A stretch of DNA of 64,000 nt. It comes from Croceibacterium mercuriale. Lineage in GTDB: Bacteria; Pseudomonadota; Alphaproteobacteria; Sphingomonadales; Sphingomonadaceae. Shown in pieces: positions 7,817 through 16,482 of the stretch (its first letter is position 1; each line of letters begins with the position of its first letter). The stretch is from assembly GCF_000802385.1 (NCBI RefSeq), contig NZ_JTDN01000001.1, positions 1,743,501 through 1,807,500 on the forward strand, in the 5' to 3' direction. The position numbers and the translations under genes were made by a program. The notes below the pieces were generated by a model. That model worked only from the letters and a program-made list of their open reading frames with translations, ran no database searches and had not been told where the DNA came from.

Positions 7817-8530
7817 GTGGCAAGCCCTGCACCGCAATCCCCCGCGATCGAAGCCCGTGACCTGCGCCTGACCCTGGGCAGCGGGTCCGCCGCGGTGGAG
7901 ATCCTGCGCGGCATCGACCTGACCGTCGCCGCCGGCACCACCCTCGCGCTGCTGGGGCCGTCGGGCTCCGGCAAGAGCAGCCTGATGAGCGTGCTGACCG
8001 GGCTGGAACGCGCCACTGGCGGCGCGCTCGATGTCGCCGGTGCGGACTTCACCGCCATGAGCGAGGACGGGCTGGCCCGTGCCCGCCGCGGGAGGATCGG
8101 CATCGTGCTGCAGGCCTTCCACCTGCTGCCGACCATGAACGCGCAGGAGAATGTCGCCACGCCGATGGAACTGGCGGGTGTTGCGGATGCATGGGAGCGG
8201 GCCGCCGCCGAGCTGACCGCCGTGGGCCTGGGCCACCGCCTGGGCCATTACCCCGCGCAGCTTTCGGGTGGAGAGCAGCAGCGGGTTGCCATCGCCCGCG
8301 CGCTGGCGCCGCGTCCGCCACTGGTCTTCGCCGACGAGCCGACCGGCAATCTTGATGCCACCACCGGCGCCGGCATCGTCGAACTGCTGTTCGCCCGCCG
8401 GGTCGAGACCGGCGCGACGCTGATCATCATCACGCATGACGAGGCGCTGGCCGCCCGCTGCGACCGGATCGTGACGCTGGCGGACGGACGCATCGCCGCC
8501 GACACCGCCGCAGGGCCGACCGGCGCGTGA
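7817..8530 (+). CDS. ABC transporter ATP-binding protein, YbbA type
   Basis: A 237-residue ATPase of the LolD/MacB-like exporter group. It has Walker A GPSGSGKSS, Q-loop near VLQAFHLLPTMNAQENV, signature LSGGEQQRVAIARAL, Walker B LVFADEPTGNLD and the H-loop ITHDE. The start codon is GTG. It overlaps the following permease gene by 4 bases (GTGA), so the two are translationally coupled and form one transporter. The pairing with a TesA-like enzyme matches the E. coli ybbAP-tesA locus. The transported substrate is not established. Confidence 0.92.
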   Translation: MASPAPQSPAIEARDLRLTLGSGSAAVEILRGIDLTVAAGTTLALLGPSGSGKSSLMSVLTGLERATGGALDVAGADFTAMSEDGLARARRGRIGIVLQAFHLLPTMNAQENVATPMELAGVADAWERAAAELTAVGLGHRLGHYPAQLSGGEQQRVAIARALAPRPPLVFADEPTGNLDATTGAGIVELLFARRVETGATLIIITHDEALAARCDRIVTLADGRIAADTAAGPTGA

Positions 8531-11058
8531 ACGACACTGCCGTGCTCCCCTGGGCGGCGGCATGGCGCATCGCCCGGCGCGACCTGCATCGCCGGTTCCG
8601 CGGCCTGCGCCTGCTGCTGGTGTGCCTGTTCCTGGGCGTCGGCGCGCTGGCCGCGATCGGCTCCCTGACCGCCGCGATCGACGGGCAGCTTTCGTCGCAG
8701 GGGCAGACCCTGCTGGGCGGCGACCTGGAGGTGGAGGTGTGGCAGCGCCCGCTTTCGCCGGAGGAAACCGCTTTCCTGAAACGCTATGGCACGCTGTCGC
8801 CCGGATTGCGGCTGCAGGCAATGGCCAGTGCCGGTGACGCCACGATCCCGGTGGAACTGAAGGCGGTCGCCACCAACTGGCCGCTCTATGGCGCGCTGAC
8901 GCTGGATGGCGGGCACCGCGTCGGCGCCCCTCCGCCCGGACAGGCCTGGCTTGCGCCCGGCGCGGCGGAGCGGCTGGACATCGGCCCGGGGGCTCTGCTG
9001 AAGATCGGCACCGCCACTGTCCGCGTCGGCGGCATCATCGCCGAGGAGCCGGACCGCCTGTCCGAAGGGTTCCAGCTAGGCCAGACGGTAATTGTCCCGC
9101 TCGACCTGCCGGCGGCGGCCGGCTTGGTGGCGCCGGGGTCGTTGTATGAAAGCAAGACCCGCCTGCGTTTCGACCGTCCGGCCGACCCGGCGGAGGTGGA
9201 GGAGGCGCTGCTGGAACGCTTCCCGGACGCCGGGCTCGACACCCGCACGCGCGACCGTGCCTCTCCGGGGGCGGAGCGGTTCGTCGGCCGCATGGGCGAG
9301 TTCCTGTCGCTGGTCGGCCTGGCCGCGCTGGTGATCGCCGGCATCGGCATCGGCGGCGGGGTCTCCGCCTATCTGGAAGGGCGCCGCGCCGGGATCGCCA
9401 CGCTGAAGATTCTCGGCGCGACCAGCGCCGACATTGCCCGCATCTATACCCTGCAGCTGGGCGCTGCGGCGCTGGCCGGCGCGGTCGCCGGGCTGCTGGC
9501 GGGTGTGCTGGTGACGCCGCTGCTGGCGCGCGCACTGGGCGCGTTGCTGCCGGTCGAGACCGGCCTGGTCCTGGCTCCGCTGGCGCTGCTGCGCGCGGCG
9601 GGCTTCGGGTTGCTGGTCGCGCTGGTCTTCGCCGCGCCGCCGCTGATCGCCGCCCGCGACTTCCCGGCAATGGCGCTGATGCGGGCACGGATCGATCCGC
9701 TGGGCGCCGGACGCTGGCGGGCGGCGCTGCGCCCGGTCGGACTGGGGCTGCTGGGCATCGTCGCGCTGGCGGTGCTGGGATCGCGCCAGCCGGGTCTCAA
9801 CGCCATCTTCCTGGCGGGCGCTGCCGTGCTGCTGGCGCTCCTCGCCGCGCTGGGCTTCGGCATCCGCCGCCTGGCCGCCCGGATGCCGCGTCCGCGCGAC
9901 CCGATCCTGCGGGCGGCGCTGGCCAACCTGCACCGGCCCGGCTCCGCCACGGCATCTCTGGTGACTGCGCTGGGCTTCGGCCTGTCGGCATTCGTCCTGC
10001 TGGCTGCGGTGCAGACCGCGCTCGACGCGAATATCAGCCGCTCCGTGCCGGAGCGCGCGCCCGACTACTTCGTGCTCGACATTCCGCGCGACCGGGTGGC
10101 CGAGTTCCGTGGCACCGTGAAAGCGAGCGCACCCGGCGCGGTGATCCAGACGGTGCCGACCCTGCGCGGCGCGATCCTGGCCTATGGCCCCGCCGGCCGG
10201 CAGACCCGCGTCGCCGATCTGGAGGAAGTGCCCGAAGGCGCCTGGGCACTGAACGGCGAACGCGGGCTGACTTACGCCGCGACGCTGCCGGCCGGCAATG
10301 TGCTGACCGAAGGGGAATGGTGGCCGCAGGACTACACGGGTGAACCGCTCGTCTCCGTCGATGCCGATCTGGCGGAGGCGGCGGGCATGCGCGTGGGCGA
10401 CACCCTGACGATCGGCCTGCTAGGCGTGGAACGGCAGGCGCGGATCGCCAGCATCCGCCGGATCGACTGGGAAAGCCTCGGCTTCAACTATGTGCTGGTA
10501 TTTTCCCCCAACACGCTGGCCGATGCGCCGCACAACATCGCCGCGACCGTCGACCTGCCCGAAGATGCCGCCACCGGCCCGCTGCTGCGGCAGCTGGTGC
10601 GCGCCTTTCCCACCAGCTCCGTGATCGAGGTCGGCCCGTTGCTGACGCAGGCGCGCGAGATCCTGAGTCAGGTCTCGCTCGCCATCCTGGCCGCGGCGGG
10701 CGTCGCGGTGCTGGCGGGCATCGCCGTGCTGCTGGGCGCGATCGCCGCCGCGCGGGCGCAGCGCACCTATGACAGCGTGATCCTGCGTGTGCTGGGTGCC
10801 AGCGGACGGCAGGTGCTGATGCTGCAACTGGCGGAGTTCGGCCTGCTGGCCGTGCTGCTGGCGCTGGTGGCGCTGGTGCTGGGCAGCACGCTTGGCTGGC
10901 TGGTGATCGTATGGCAGTTCGAATTCGATTGGCTGCCGGACTGGCCGCGCGTGCTGCTGACGCTGGCCGCCGGGCTGGCGCTGGTGCTGCTGTTCGCGCT
11001 GGGCGCCAGCCTGCAGGTGCTGCGGGCCCGTCCGGCGGCAACACTACGGACGCTGTAG
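8527..11058 (+). CDS. ABC transporter permease, YbbP/FtsX type
   Basis: An 843-residue inner-membrane protein with a TM helix near the N-terminus (LLLVCLFLGVGALAAIGSLT), then a large extracytoplasmic domain, then two FtsX-like membrane blocks. The first block is at about residues 255-450 and the second at about 710-840. The second contains QRTYDSVILRVLGASGRQVL, a repeat of the coupling-helix motif that appears earlier as RRAGIATLKILGATSADI. This duplicated FtsX arrangement is characteristic of YbbP-type permeases that work as one long chain. The start is GTG, overlapping the ATPase stop. Confidence 0.9.
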   Translation: MNDTAVLPWAAAWRIARRDLHRRFRGLRLLLVCLFLGVGALAAIGSLTAAIDGQLSSQGQTLLGGDLEVEVWQRPLSPEETAFLKRYGTLSPGLRLQAMASAGDATIPVELKAVATNWPLYGALTLDGGHRVGAPPPGQAWLAPGAAERLDIGPGALLKIGTATVRVGGIIAEEPDRLSEGFQLGQTVIVPLDLPAAAGLVAPGSLYESKTRLRFDRPADPAEVEEALLERFPDAGLDTRTRDRASPGAERFVGRMGEFLSLVGLAALVIAGIGIGGGVSAYLEGRRAGIATLKILGATSADIARIYTLQLGAAALAGAVAGLLAGVLVTPLLARALGALLPVETGLVLAPLALLRAAGFGLLVALVFAAPPLIAARDFPAMALMRARIDPLGAGRWRAALRPVGLGLLGIVALAVLGSRQPGLNAIFLAGAAVLLALLAALGFGIRRLAARMPRPRDPILRAALANLHRPGSATASLVTALGFGLSAFVLLAAVQTALDANISRSVPERAPDYFVLDIPRDRVAEFRGTVKASAPGAVIQTVPTLRGAILAYGPAGRQTRVADLEEVPEGAWALNGERGLTYAATLPAGNVLTEGEWWPQDYTGEPLVSVDADLAEAAGMRVGDTLTIGLLGVERQARIASIRRIDWESLGFNYVLVFSPNTLADAPHNIAATVDLPEDAATGPLLRQLVRAFPTSSVIEVGPLLTQAREILSQVSLAILAAAGVAVLAGIAVLLGAIAAARAQRTYDSVILRVLGASGRQVLMLQLAEFGLLAVLLALVALVLGSTLGWLVIVWQFEFDWLPDWPRVLLTLAAGLALVLLFALGASLQVLRARPAATLRTL

Positions 11059-11101
11059 AGCACATTGTAGAGCGCCCGCGCTTTCCGTAAGGCCCCGAGC
11101 C

Positions 11102-12271
11102 ATGGACATGGCTAGCCTGCGGGTCGCGCTTTTCAGCGGCAATTACAATTACGTCCGCGATGGGGCCAATCAGGCGCTGAACCGGCTGGTGGATTACCTG
11201 CTGCGGCAGGGTGCCGCGGTGCGCGTCTACGCCCCCACGGTGCCGCAACCCGCCTTCGAGCCAAAGGGCGATCTGGTCAGCGTGCCGTCCACCGCCTTCC
11301 CCGGCCGCGGCGAATACCGCTTCCCGCTGGGCCTGTCGGCGGCGGTGCGGCGCGATCTGGCGGCGTTCGATCCCACGATCGTCCACGTGGCATCGCCCGA
11401 CATCGCCTGTCAGCAGGCGGTCCGCTGGGCGCGCAGGCGGCGCCTGCCGGTGCTCGCGTCGGTCCACACGCGGTTCGAGACCTATCCGCGCTATTACCAC
11501 CTCGGCTTCATCGAGCCGGTGGTGGAATCGCTGCTGCGCCGCTTCTACAACCGGTGCGATGCGCTGGTCGCCCCGTCGGAAGGGATGGCGCAGGTGCTGC
11601 GCGACCAGGCCATGAACGGCGACATCGCCCTGTGGCAGCGCGGCGTGGACCGGGCAATCTTTCATCCCGGCGCGCGTGATCCCGCATGGCGGCATGCGCA
11701 GGGGCTGGCCGATGACGAGGTAGCCGTCGGCTTCCTGGGCCGGCTGGTGATGGAGAAGGGCCTGGACGTGTTCGCCGACACGCTGGCCGAAATCCGCCAG
11801 CGCGGCATTGCTGCGCGCGTGCTGGTGGTGGGCGAAGGGCCGGCGCATGGCTGGCTGGCCGAACACCTGCCGGCCGACACCATCTTCGCCGGGTTCCAGA
11901 AGGGACCGGATCTGGGCCGGGCGGTGGCCGCCATGGACCTGCTGCTGAACCCGTCGATCACCGAAACCTTCGGCAATGTCACGCTGGAGGCGATGGCCTG
12001 CGGCGTGCCGGTGGTCGGCGCGGACGCGACCGGCAGCAACAGCCTGATCGTGCCGGGGGAGACGGGTGTGCTGGTGCAGCCCGGCGACGTGGCCGGCTTC
12101 GCCGATGCGGTCGGCCGGCTGGTGACCGACCGGCAGCTGCGCACCCGCATGGGCATCGCCGGCGAACGCCGCAGCGCCGTCTATGGCTGGGACGCGATCA
12201 ATGGCGCAGTGGTCGACACCTATGCCCGGCTGATCGCCGCGCATCGCGGCCCGGTGCGCCGGGCCGCCTGA
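11102..12271 (+). CDS. Glycosyltransferase family 4 protein
   Basis: A 389-residue GT-B-fold glycosyltransferase. The N-terminal acceptor domain begins LRVALFSGNYNYVRDGANQALNRL. The C-terminal donor domain shows GFLGRLVMEKGLDVF, VVGEGP and the nucleotide-sugar motif NPSITETFGNVTLEAMACGVPVV (EX7E type). It resembles lipid alpha-glycosyl/mannosyltransferases of the PimB/MgtA/SqdX group, so glycolipid synthesis at the inner membrane is a reasonable inference, but the donor and acceptor are unknown. A second Met at codon 3 could also be the start. It is the third gene in the same direction after the ABC exporter. Confidence 0.85.
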   Translation: MDMASLRVALFSGNYNYVRDGANQALNRLVDYLLRQGAAVRVYAPTVPQPAFEPKGDLVSVPSTAFPGRGEYRFPLGLSAAVRRDLAAFDPTIVHVASPDIACQQAVRWARRRRLPVLASVHTRFETYPRYYHLGFIEPVVESLLRRFYNRCDALVAPSEGMAQVLRDQAMNGDIALWQRGVDRAIFHPGARDPAWRHAQGLADDEVAVGFLGRLVMEKGLDVFADTLAEIRQRGIAARVLVVGEGPAHGWLAEHLPADTIFAGFQKGPDLGRAVAAMDLLLNPSITETFGNVTLEAMACGVPVVGADATGSNSLIVPGETGVLVQPGDVAGFADAVGRLVTDRQLRTRMGIAGERRSAVYGWDAINGAVVDTYARLIAAHRGPVRRAA

Positions 12272-12274
12272 GCA

Positions 12275-13603
12275 TCACCGCCAGGCGGTGATCCGCCCGC
12301 TATCGTCCATGATGTAGAGCGTGCCACCCGCCGCGACCGGGTTCAGCGTCACCGCCTTCTCCAGATCCGTGAACGGGGTCGCCTCCCCGGTGGCGGGATC
12401 AACCGAGCTGACCTGCCCGCGCGAACTGGCGATCCACAGCCGACCGCCGGCCGCCAGCGGCCCGGTCCAGAACACCGGCCCTTCGCGATCCTCCTCGTCA
12501 CGCCAGCGGCGCAGCTGGGTGATCCACTTCACCCGGCCGGTCGCCTTGGCGATCGCCAGCAGGCGGGAATCGTCGGTCAGGGTGAAGATCCAGTCGCCCG
12601 CGACGGTCGGGGTGGAGACGCCCGCCAGGTTCAGCTCCCACACGCGCTGCCCGGTCAGCAGCTCGTAGGCCGCCATGCGCCCGCCCTGCCCCAGCGCGTA
12701 GACGCGCCCGGCATCGATGATCGGATCGGCATCGACGTCAGTCAGCGATCCGACCTGCGTGGACAGCGACGTGCGCGCCAGCGCGTCCGACCACAGGGTG
12801 CGGCCGTTCTCGTACCGGTAGGCGACCAGCTCGCCGCTGGAATAGCCGGCAATCACCGTGCCCTGCCCCGCCGCCGGTGCCGCCACGCCGAACACGCCGG
12901 ACTGCCCGCTGGTGGCGACATCGCGCCAGATCGGCGCACCATCGGCGATGTTCATCGCATGGATCTGGTTGTCCTGCGTCATCACGTACACCGCGTTGAA
13001 CGCGATTGTCGGTGCCCCGCGCAACGGCCCGGCGGGCTTCTTGCGCCACACCTCCGTACCATCCCGCGCGTTCATCGCGATCACGTCGCCCGCGCCATTG
13101 GTCACGAACAGGCGTCCGTCGAAATAGCTGGCGCCGCCACCATAGGTCACGCCGGCCAGGTTCTCCGGCACCTCGACCCGGTTGGTCCAGCGGACCGCAC
13201 CGGTGGCGGCATCGAAGGCGTGGATCACGCCGGCGGTATCCGCCACGAACAGCATCCCGTCGCCGACCACCGGGCTGGAGGCCAGCCGGCGGCGGTTGGT
13301 CGATCCGGCGACCTGCACGCTCCACACCCGCGCCGGGGCGGCGGACAGGGCAGCATGGCCGGCAGCCTTGGCCGCGTTGCCGCCGGGTTGCGGCCATTCG
13401 GCGGTGGGCGTCTGCGCCGGCAGCACGACCGGCGTGTTGACGAGCGACTTGTCCGCCTCCACCACCTGGCTCACCCGGGACAGGATCGGCGTCCGGTTGC
13501 CCAGGGAGGGTGTCTTCGGATCACCATTGCCGCCGAAGATGCCGCAGGCGGCCAGCAACGAGAGCAGCGGCAGGGTCAGGAGAATGCGGGGCTTGCGCAG
13601 CAT
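12275..13603 (-). CDS. bamB: Outer-membrane assembly lipoprotein BamB (PQQ-like beta-propeller)
   Basis: A 442-residue lipoprotein whose signal ends LLAACG, followed by repeated beta-propeller blades with the pattern G-x-x-A-x-D-x-x-T-G (FDAATGAVRW, MNARDGTEVW, YRYENGRTLW, YELLTGQRVW, IAKATGRVKW, DPATGE). BamB is an accessory subunit of the BAM machine that inserts beta-barrel proteins into the outer membrane. The upstream gene, 4 bases away, is a YfgM-like protein, the same yfgM-bamB order as in E. coli. A der (engA) gene, often next, is absent; the following gene is convergent. Confidence 0.88.
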   Translation of the reverse strand: MLRKPRILLTLPLLSLLAACGIFGGNGDPKTPSLGNRTPILSRVSQVVEADKSLVNTPVVLPAQTPTAEWPQPGGNAAKAAGHAALSAAPARVWSVQVAGSTNRRRLASSPVVGDGMLFVADTAGVIHAFDAATGAVRWTNRVEVPENLAGVTYGGGASYFDGRLFVTNGAGDVIAMNARDGTEVWRKKPAGPLRGAPTIAFNAVYVMTQDNQIHAMNIADGAPIWRDVATSGQSGVFGVAAPAAGQGTVIAGYSSGELVAYRYENGRTLWSDALARTSLSTQVGSLTDVDADPIIDAGRVYALGQGGRMAAYELLTGQRVWELNLAGVSTPTVAGDWIFTLTDDSRLLAIAKATGRVKWITQLRRWRDEEDREGPVFWTGPLAAGGRLWIASSRGQVSSVDPATGEATPFTDLEKAVTLNPVAAGGTLYIMDDSGRITAWR

Positions 13604-13607
13604 TGGA

Positions 13608-14399
13608 TCAGTCCTGTTGAGGTGCGGGAGCGGCGGGGGCAGCGGCCGGCGTGTTTCCGCCGAGCGCTAGGTCGCCTTCGTCAACCGCATCGAAGCCGAG
13701 CAGCCCGGCGAGCTGCCGGGTGCGGGACCGCAAGGTGGGCGGCACCGCATCGTCGCGGGCGATCTGCACCAGCAGCGGCCCGGCCAGATCGGTGCGGTTC
13801 TGTTTCAGGTAGGCCATCGCGACCATCTCGCCCGCGCTGCCGAACCAGGGGTTGCCCGGCACGGCCAGCGGCTTCAGCCGGTCAACGATAGTCTGTGGCG
13901 GCACGTCCTCGAACTCGGCGGCGGCCAGGCGGATGGTGGCGATGTCGCGATAAGGCTTGGGCGCACCCGCATCCGCGCTGATCTCGCGATAGATGGTCAG
14001 CGCCTCGTCCCGCCGCTCGCCACGCAGGGCCAGACCGGCCTGCGCCAGCCGCGCGGACAGCAGCGCCACCCCGTCGGCATCTTCGGCGATGGCGGCCAGT
14101 TCCTTGGCGGCCTGTTCGGGCGATCCGCCCTCCAGTTCGTCCAATGCGGATACCAGCTGTTCGGACTGTGCCTCCTGCGCCGCCGCCTGACGATCCCGCC
14201 AGAACAGCCAGCCGCCGAGCGCCAGCAGCACCGCCAGGATCGCGAGGCCGACCGGCACCGCATAGCGGCGGGCCAGTTCGCTGAACTCTTCCTTGCGGAC
14301 GGCCTCGTTCACCTCCCGCACCATCACGGACTCTTCCGCCTGGCGGCGCACGGCGGCCCGCTCGGCGCGGGCATTGTCGATGTCGGAAGGGAGGGCCAA
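13608..14399 (-). CDS. YfgM-like TPR membrane protein, partner of BamB
   Basis: A single-span inner-membrane protein with a C-terminal tetratricopeptide-like periplasmic domain, similar to YfgM, an ancillary SecYEG/periplasmic chaperone factor. After a short charged N-terminus with EVNEAVRKEEFSELARRY there is one membrane span (VPVGLAILAVLLALGGWLFW), then helical repeats and an Ala/Pro-rich tail. The start is uncertain. A TTG at 14399 gives the family-like beginning (M)ALPSDIDNARAE; an ATG at 14324 with AAGAG upstream would remove 25 residues. Followed by bamB after 4 bases. Confidence 0.78.
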   Translation of the reverse strand: MALPSDIDNARAERAAVRRQAEESVMVREVNEAVRKEEFSELARRYAVPVGLAILAVLLALGGWLFWRDRQAAAQEAQSEQLVSALDELEGGSPEQAAKELAAIAEDADGVALLSARLAQAGLALRGERRDEALTIYREISADAGAPKPYRDIATIRLAAAEFEDVPPQTIVDRLKPLAVPGNPWFGSAGEMVAMAYLKQNRTDLAGPLLVQIARDDAVPPTLRSRTRQLAGLLGFDAVDEGDLALGGNTPAAAPAAPAPQQD

Positions 14400-14499
14400 G
14401 GTCGCTCGATCTGCTGCAAGAAGGGAAGCCGGCGCTTTAGCGCAAGGGCGCCGCAATTCAATTCCCGGCGTGAACCGGCGATGAAGCCGGTCCGTTATG

Positions 14500-15546
14500 C
14501 TACACAGGCGCCGGGCGGCGCATCAGCCCGCGATACAGCGCACGATGCCGTTCCACGGTGGTGGCGGCATCATGTTCCGCCACCGCCTGCGCCCGGTTGG
14601 CCTGCCCGATGGCAGCGCGGCGATCCGCATCGTCTGCCAGCGCGACCAGCACATCGGCCAGCGCGGCGGCATCCGGGACCAGCAGCGGGCCGTTGGCACT
14701 GGCCGGCAGCCCATGCACCGCGCCACGCGGCGCCACGAGCGGCAGCCCGGTCGCCATCACCTGCAGCACGGTCACCGATGGCAGCGGCCCGGTGGCAGCG
14801 AACAGGTCGCACAAGGGCAGCAGCTGCTGCGCCGAAGCGTCGCCTGCAAACAGCACGCGGTGATCCTGCGCCACCGCCGCCGCCGCGGCCAGCAAGGCCG
14901 GCCGGTCCGCGCCGGCGCCCCACACGACCAGCTGCCATTGTTCCGGCAGGCGCGGCAGGGCGGCGATCAGCGCCGGCACGTTGCCATCCGCCGGCACGGC
15001 CAGCCACTTCTCGTCCCGCCGCTTGACCAGCCCGGGCAAGGCATCGCGCTTCGGCGCGCGGCCGAACGGCGCCAGCTCGACGCCATCCGCAATCAGGCGC
15101 ACGCGGGTGCGGGGCTGCTGCCAGCGTTCCAGCGCGATCCGTTCCGTGCCGGCATCCGGCACGATGATCGCCGCACTCCGCCCCAGCGCGATCCGCCGGT
15201 ACAGATTGCTGCGGCCGGCGCCGGTGCCTTCGTGGTGCACCAGCGGCGGCAGGTGGTAGACATCGGCGAACAAGGTATGCGCCAGCACCGCATCCAGCGC
15301 GCCCCCGCCCCAGGTGCATACCAGGTCAAACCCCGCCATCGCGCCGGCCAGCATCTTCAGCCGCGCGGGCCAGGGCCGCCCGCTCAGCGGCGGCAGCGTC
15401 GCCAGTTGCACGCCGCGGGCGCGGACCGGCGGCGGGTCTCCTGCCAGCACCTGCGGCCCCTGCCCTGCCATGGCAGCGACCACCACGCCGCAGCGTTCGG
15501 GCAACGCATCCGCGCCCGAGGCGACCCAGTGCAGCACACCCGCCAT
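14500..15546 (-). CDS. Glycosyltransferase (GT-B fold, family 4-like)
   Basis: A 348-residue protein with a short GT-B-type N-terminal half (CTWGGGALDAVLAHTLF, LPPLVHHEGTGAGRSNLYRR) and a C-terminal nucleotide-sugar domain (LFAATGPLPSVTVLQVMATGLPLVAPRGA). The usual EX7E motif is degenerate (the first Glu is replaced in LPSVTVLQ), so its activity could be weak or altered. The start ATG has GGAGG at good spacing. It overlaps the stop of the upstream alpha/beta hydrolase by one base (TGATG), so the two are co-translated. The acceptor is unknown. Confidence 0.7.
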   Translation of the reverse strand: MAGVLHWVASGADALPERCGVVVAAMAGQGPQVLAGDPPPVRARGVQLATLPPLSGRPWPARLKMLAGAMAGFDLVCTWGGGALDAVLAHTLFADVYHLPPLVHHEGTGAGRSNLYRRIALGRSAAIIVPDAGTERIALERWQQPRTRVRLIADGVELAPFGRAPKRDALPGLVKRRDEKWLAVPADGNVPALIAALPRLPEQWQLVVWGAGADRPALLAAAAAVAQDHRVLFAGDASAQQLLPLCDLFAATGPLPSVTVLQVMATGLPLVAPRGAVHGLPASANGPLLVPDAAALADVLVALADDADRRAAIGQANRAQAVAEHDAATTVERHRALYRGLMRRPAPV

Positions 15547-16418
15547 CAGCCCGCCTCCGCCACGCGGCCGAGCAGCCGGGCGATGGCCTGCTGCGCGACG
15601 GGTTCCTCCAGCGTCGGCGCATGGCCGGTGCGCGGTACGGAAATGCTTTCCAGCCCCGGCACCTCCACCGCCATCCGCGCCAGGGTGGCGGGCGACAGGA
15701 TATCCGACAGCTCGCCGCGGATCGCCAGCACCGGCCGTCCGGCCAGCGCATGCAGCAGGGGCCACATGTCGGGCGCCGGTCCCGTCGGCACGGCGGAGAA
15801 CGGCTCGGCGATCTTCATGTCGTAATCGAACGCGATCCGCCCGCCGGCGCCCACGCACATCAGCCGCTTGGCCAGCCGCAGCCAGTCGGCGATGAGGTAG
15901 TCCGGATGCGCCTCGCCCGCCTGTTCGCGCAACGCGCGGGCGGCGTGCATCCAGGTGGGAAAGCTGCGCCCCTGCCCGACATAGTCGCGGATGCGGGCCA
16001 GCCCGGCGGCCTCGATCTCCGGCCCGATATCGTTCAGCACCGCCCCGGCGATCCGGTCCGGCATCTGCGCCGCCAGCAGCATGGTGACGATCCCGCCCAG
16101 CGAGGTGCCGATCGCCACCACCCGCTCCAGCCCGGCCTGATCCAGCAGCGTGGCAATATCGGCTGCGTAGCGCAGCGGCACGTAACTGGCAGGATCCTTG
16201 GCATAATCGCTCTGCCCCCGGCCGCGCAGGTCGACGCACAGCACGCGCCACTCACCGGCAAAGGCATCGGCGACCGGCTCGAAATCCCGGGCATTGCGGG
16301 TCAGGCCGGGGATGCACAGGATCGGCGGGCGATCCTGCCGCCCGGGATAGTCGCGATAGCGCAGCACCAGCCCGTCATCGCTGGTCCACTCGCGCATCTG
16401 ATAGCCTGTGTCCTGCAT
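15546..16418 (-). CDS. Alpha/beta-fold hydrolase
   Basis: A 290-residue alpha/beta hydrolase, probably cytosolic, with the oxyanion/HG region CIPGLTRNARDFEPVADAF, the nucleophile elbow GTSLGG and the C-terminal catalytic His in PRTGHAPTLEEP. DLRGRGQSD is the usual strand-turn motif of esterase and C-C bond hydrolase relatives. Substrate unknown. The ATG at 16418 is preceded by AGGA; a second Met seven codons later is possible. It is divergent from SelO (65 bases between starts) and overlaps the glycosyltransferase gene by one base. Confidence 0.82.
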   Translation of the reverse strand: MQDTGYQMREWTSDDGLVLRYRDYPGRQDRPPILCIPGLTRNARDFEPVADAFAGEWRVLCVDLRGRGQSDYAKDPASYVPLRYAADIATLLDQAGLERVVAIGTSLGGIVTMLLAAQMPDRIAGAVLNDIGPEIEAAGLARIRDYVGQGRSFPTWMHAARALREQAGEAHPDYLIADWLRLAKRLMCVGAGGRIAFDYDMKIAEPFSAVPTGPAPDMWPLLHALAGRPVLAIRGELSDILSPATLARMAVEVPGLESISVPRTGHAPTLEEPVAQQAIARLLGRVAEAG

Positions 16419-16482
16419 CGCCCGATCCTGTTCCGGCGGCGCTTGGTTGCGCGCCGGCCTGCCCGTGCCCACTATTGATGGG

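Noticed and set aside
13608-13891. Antisense frames opposite bamB and its upstream gene
   Set aside because: No domain, no ribosome binding site, and complete overlap with well-supported genes.
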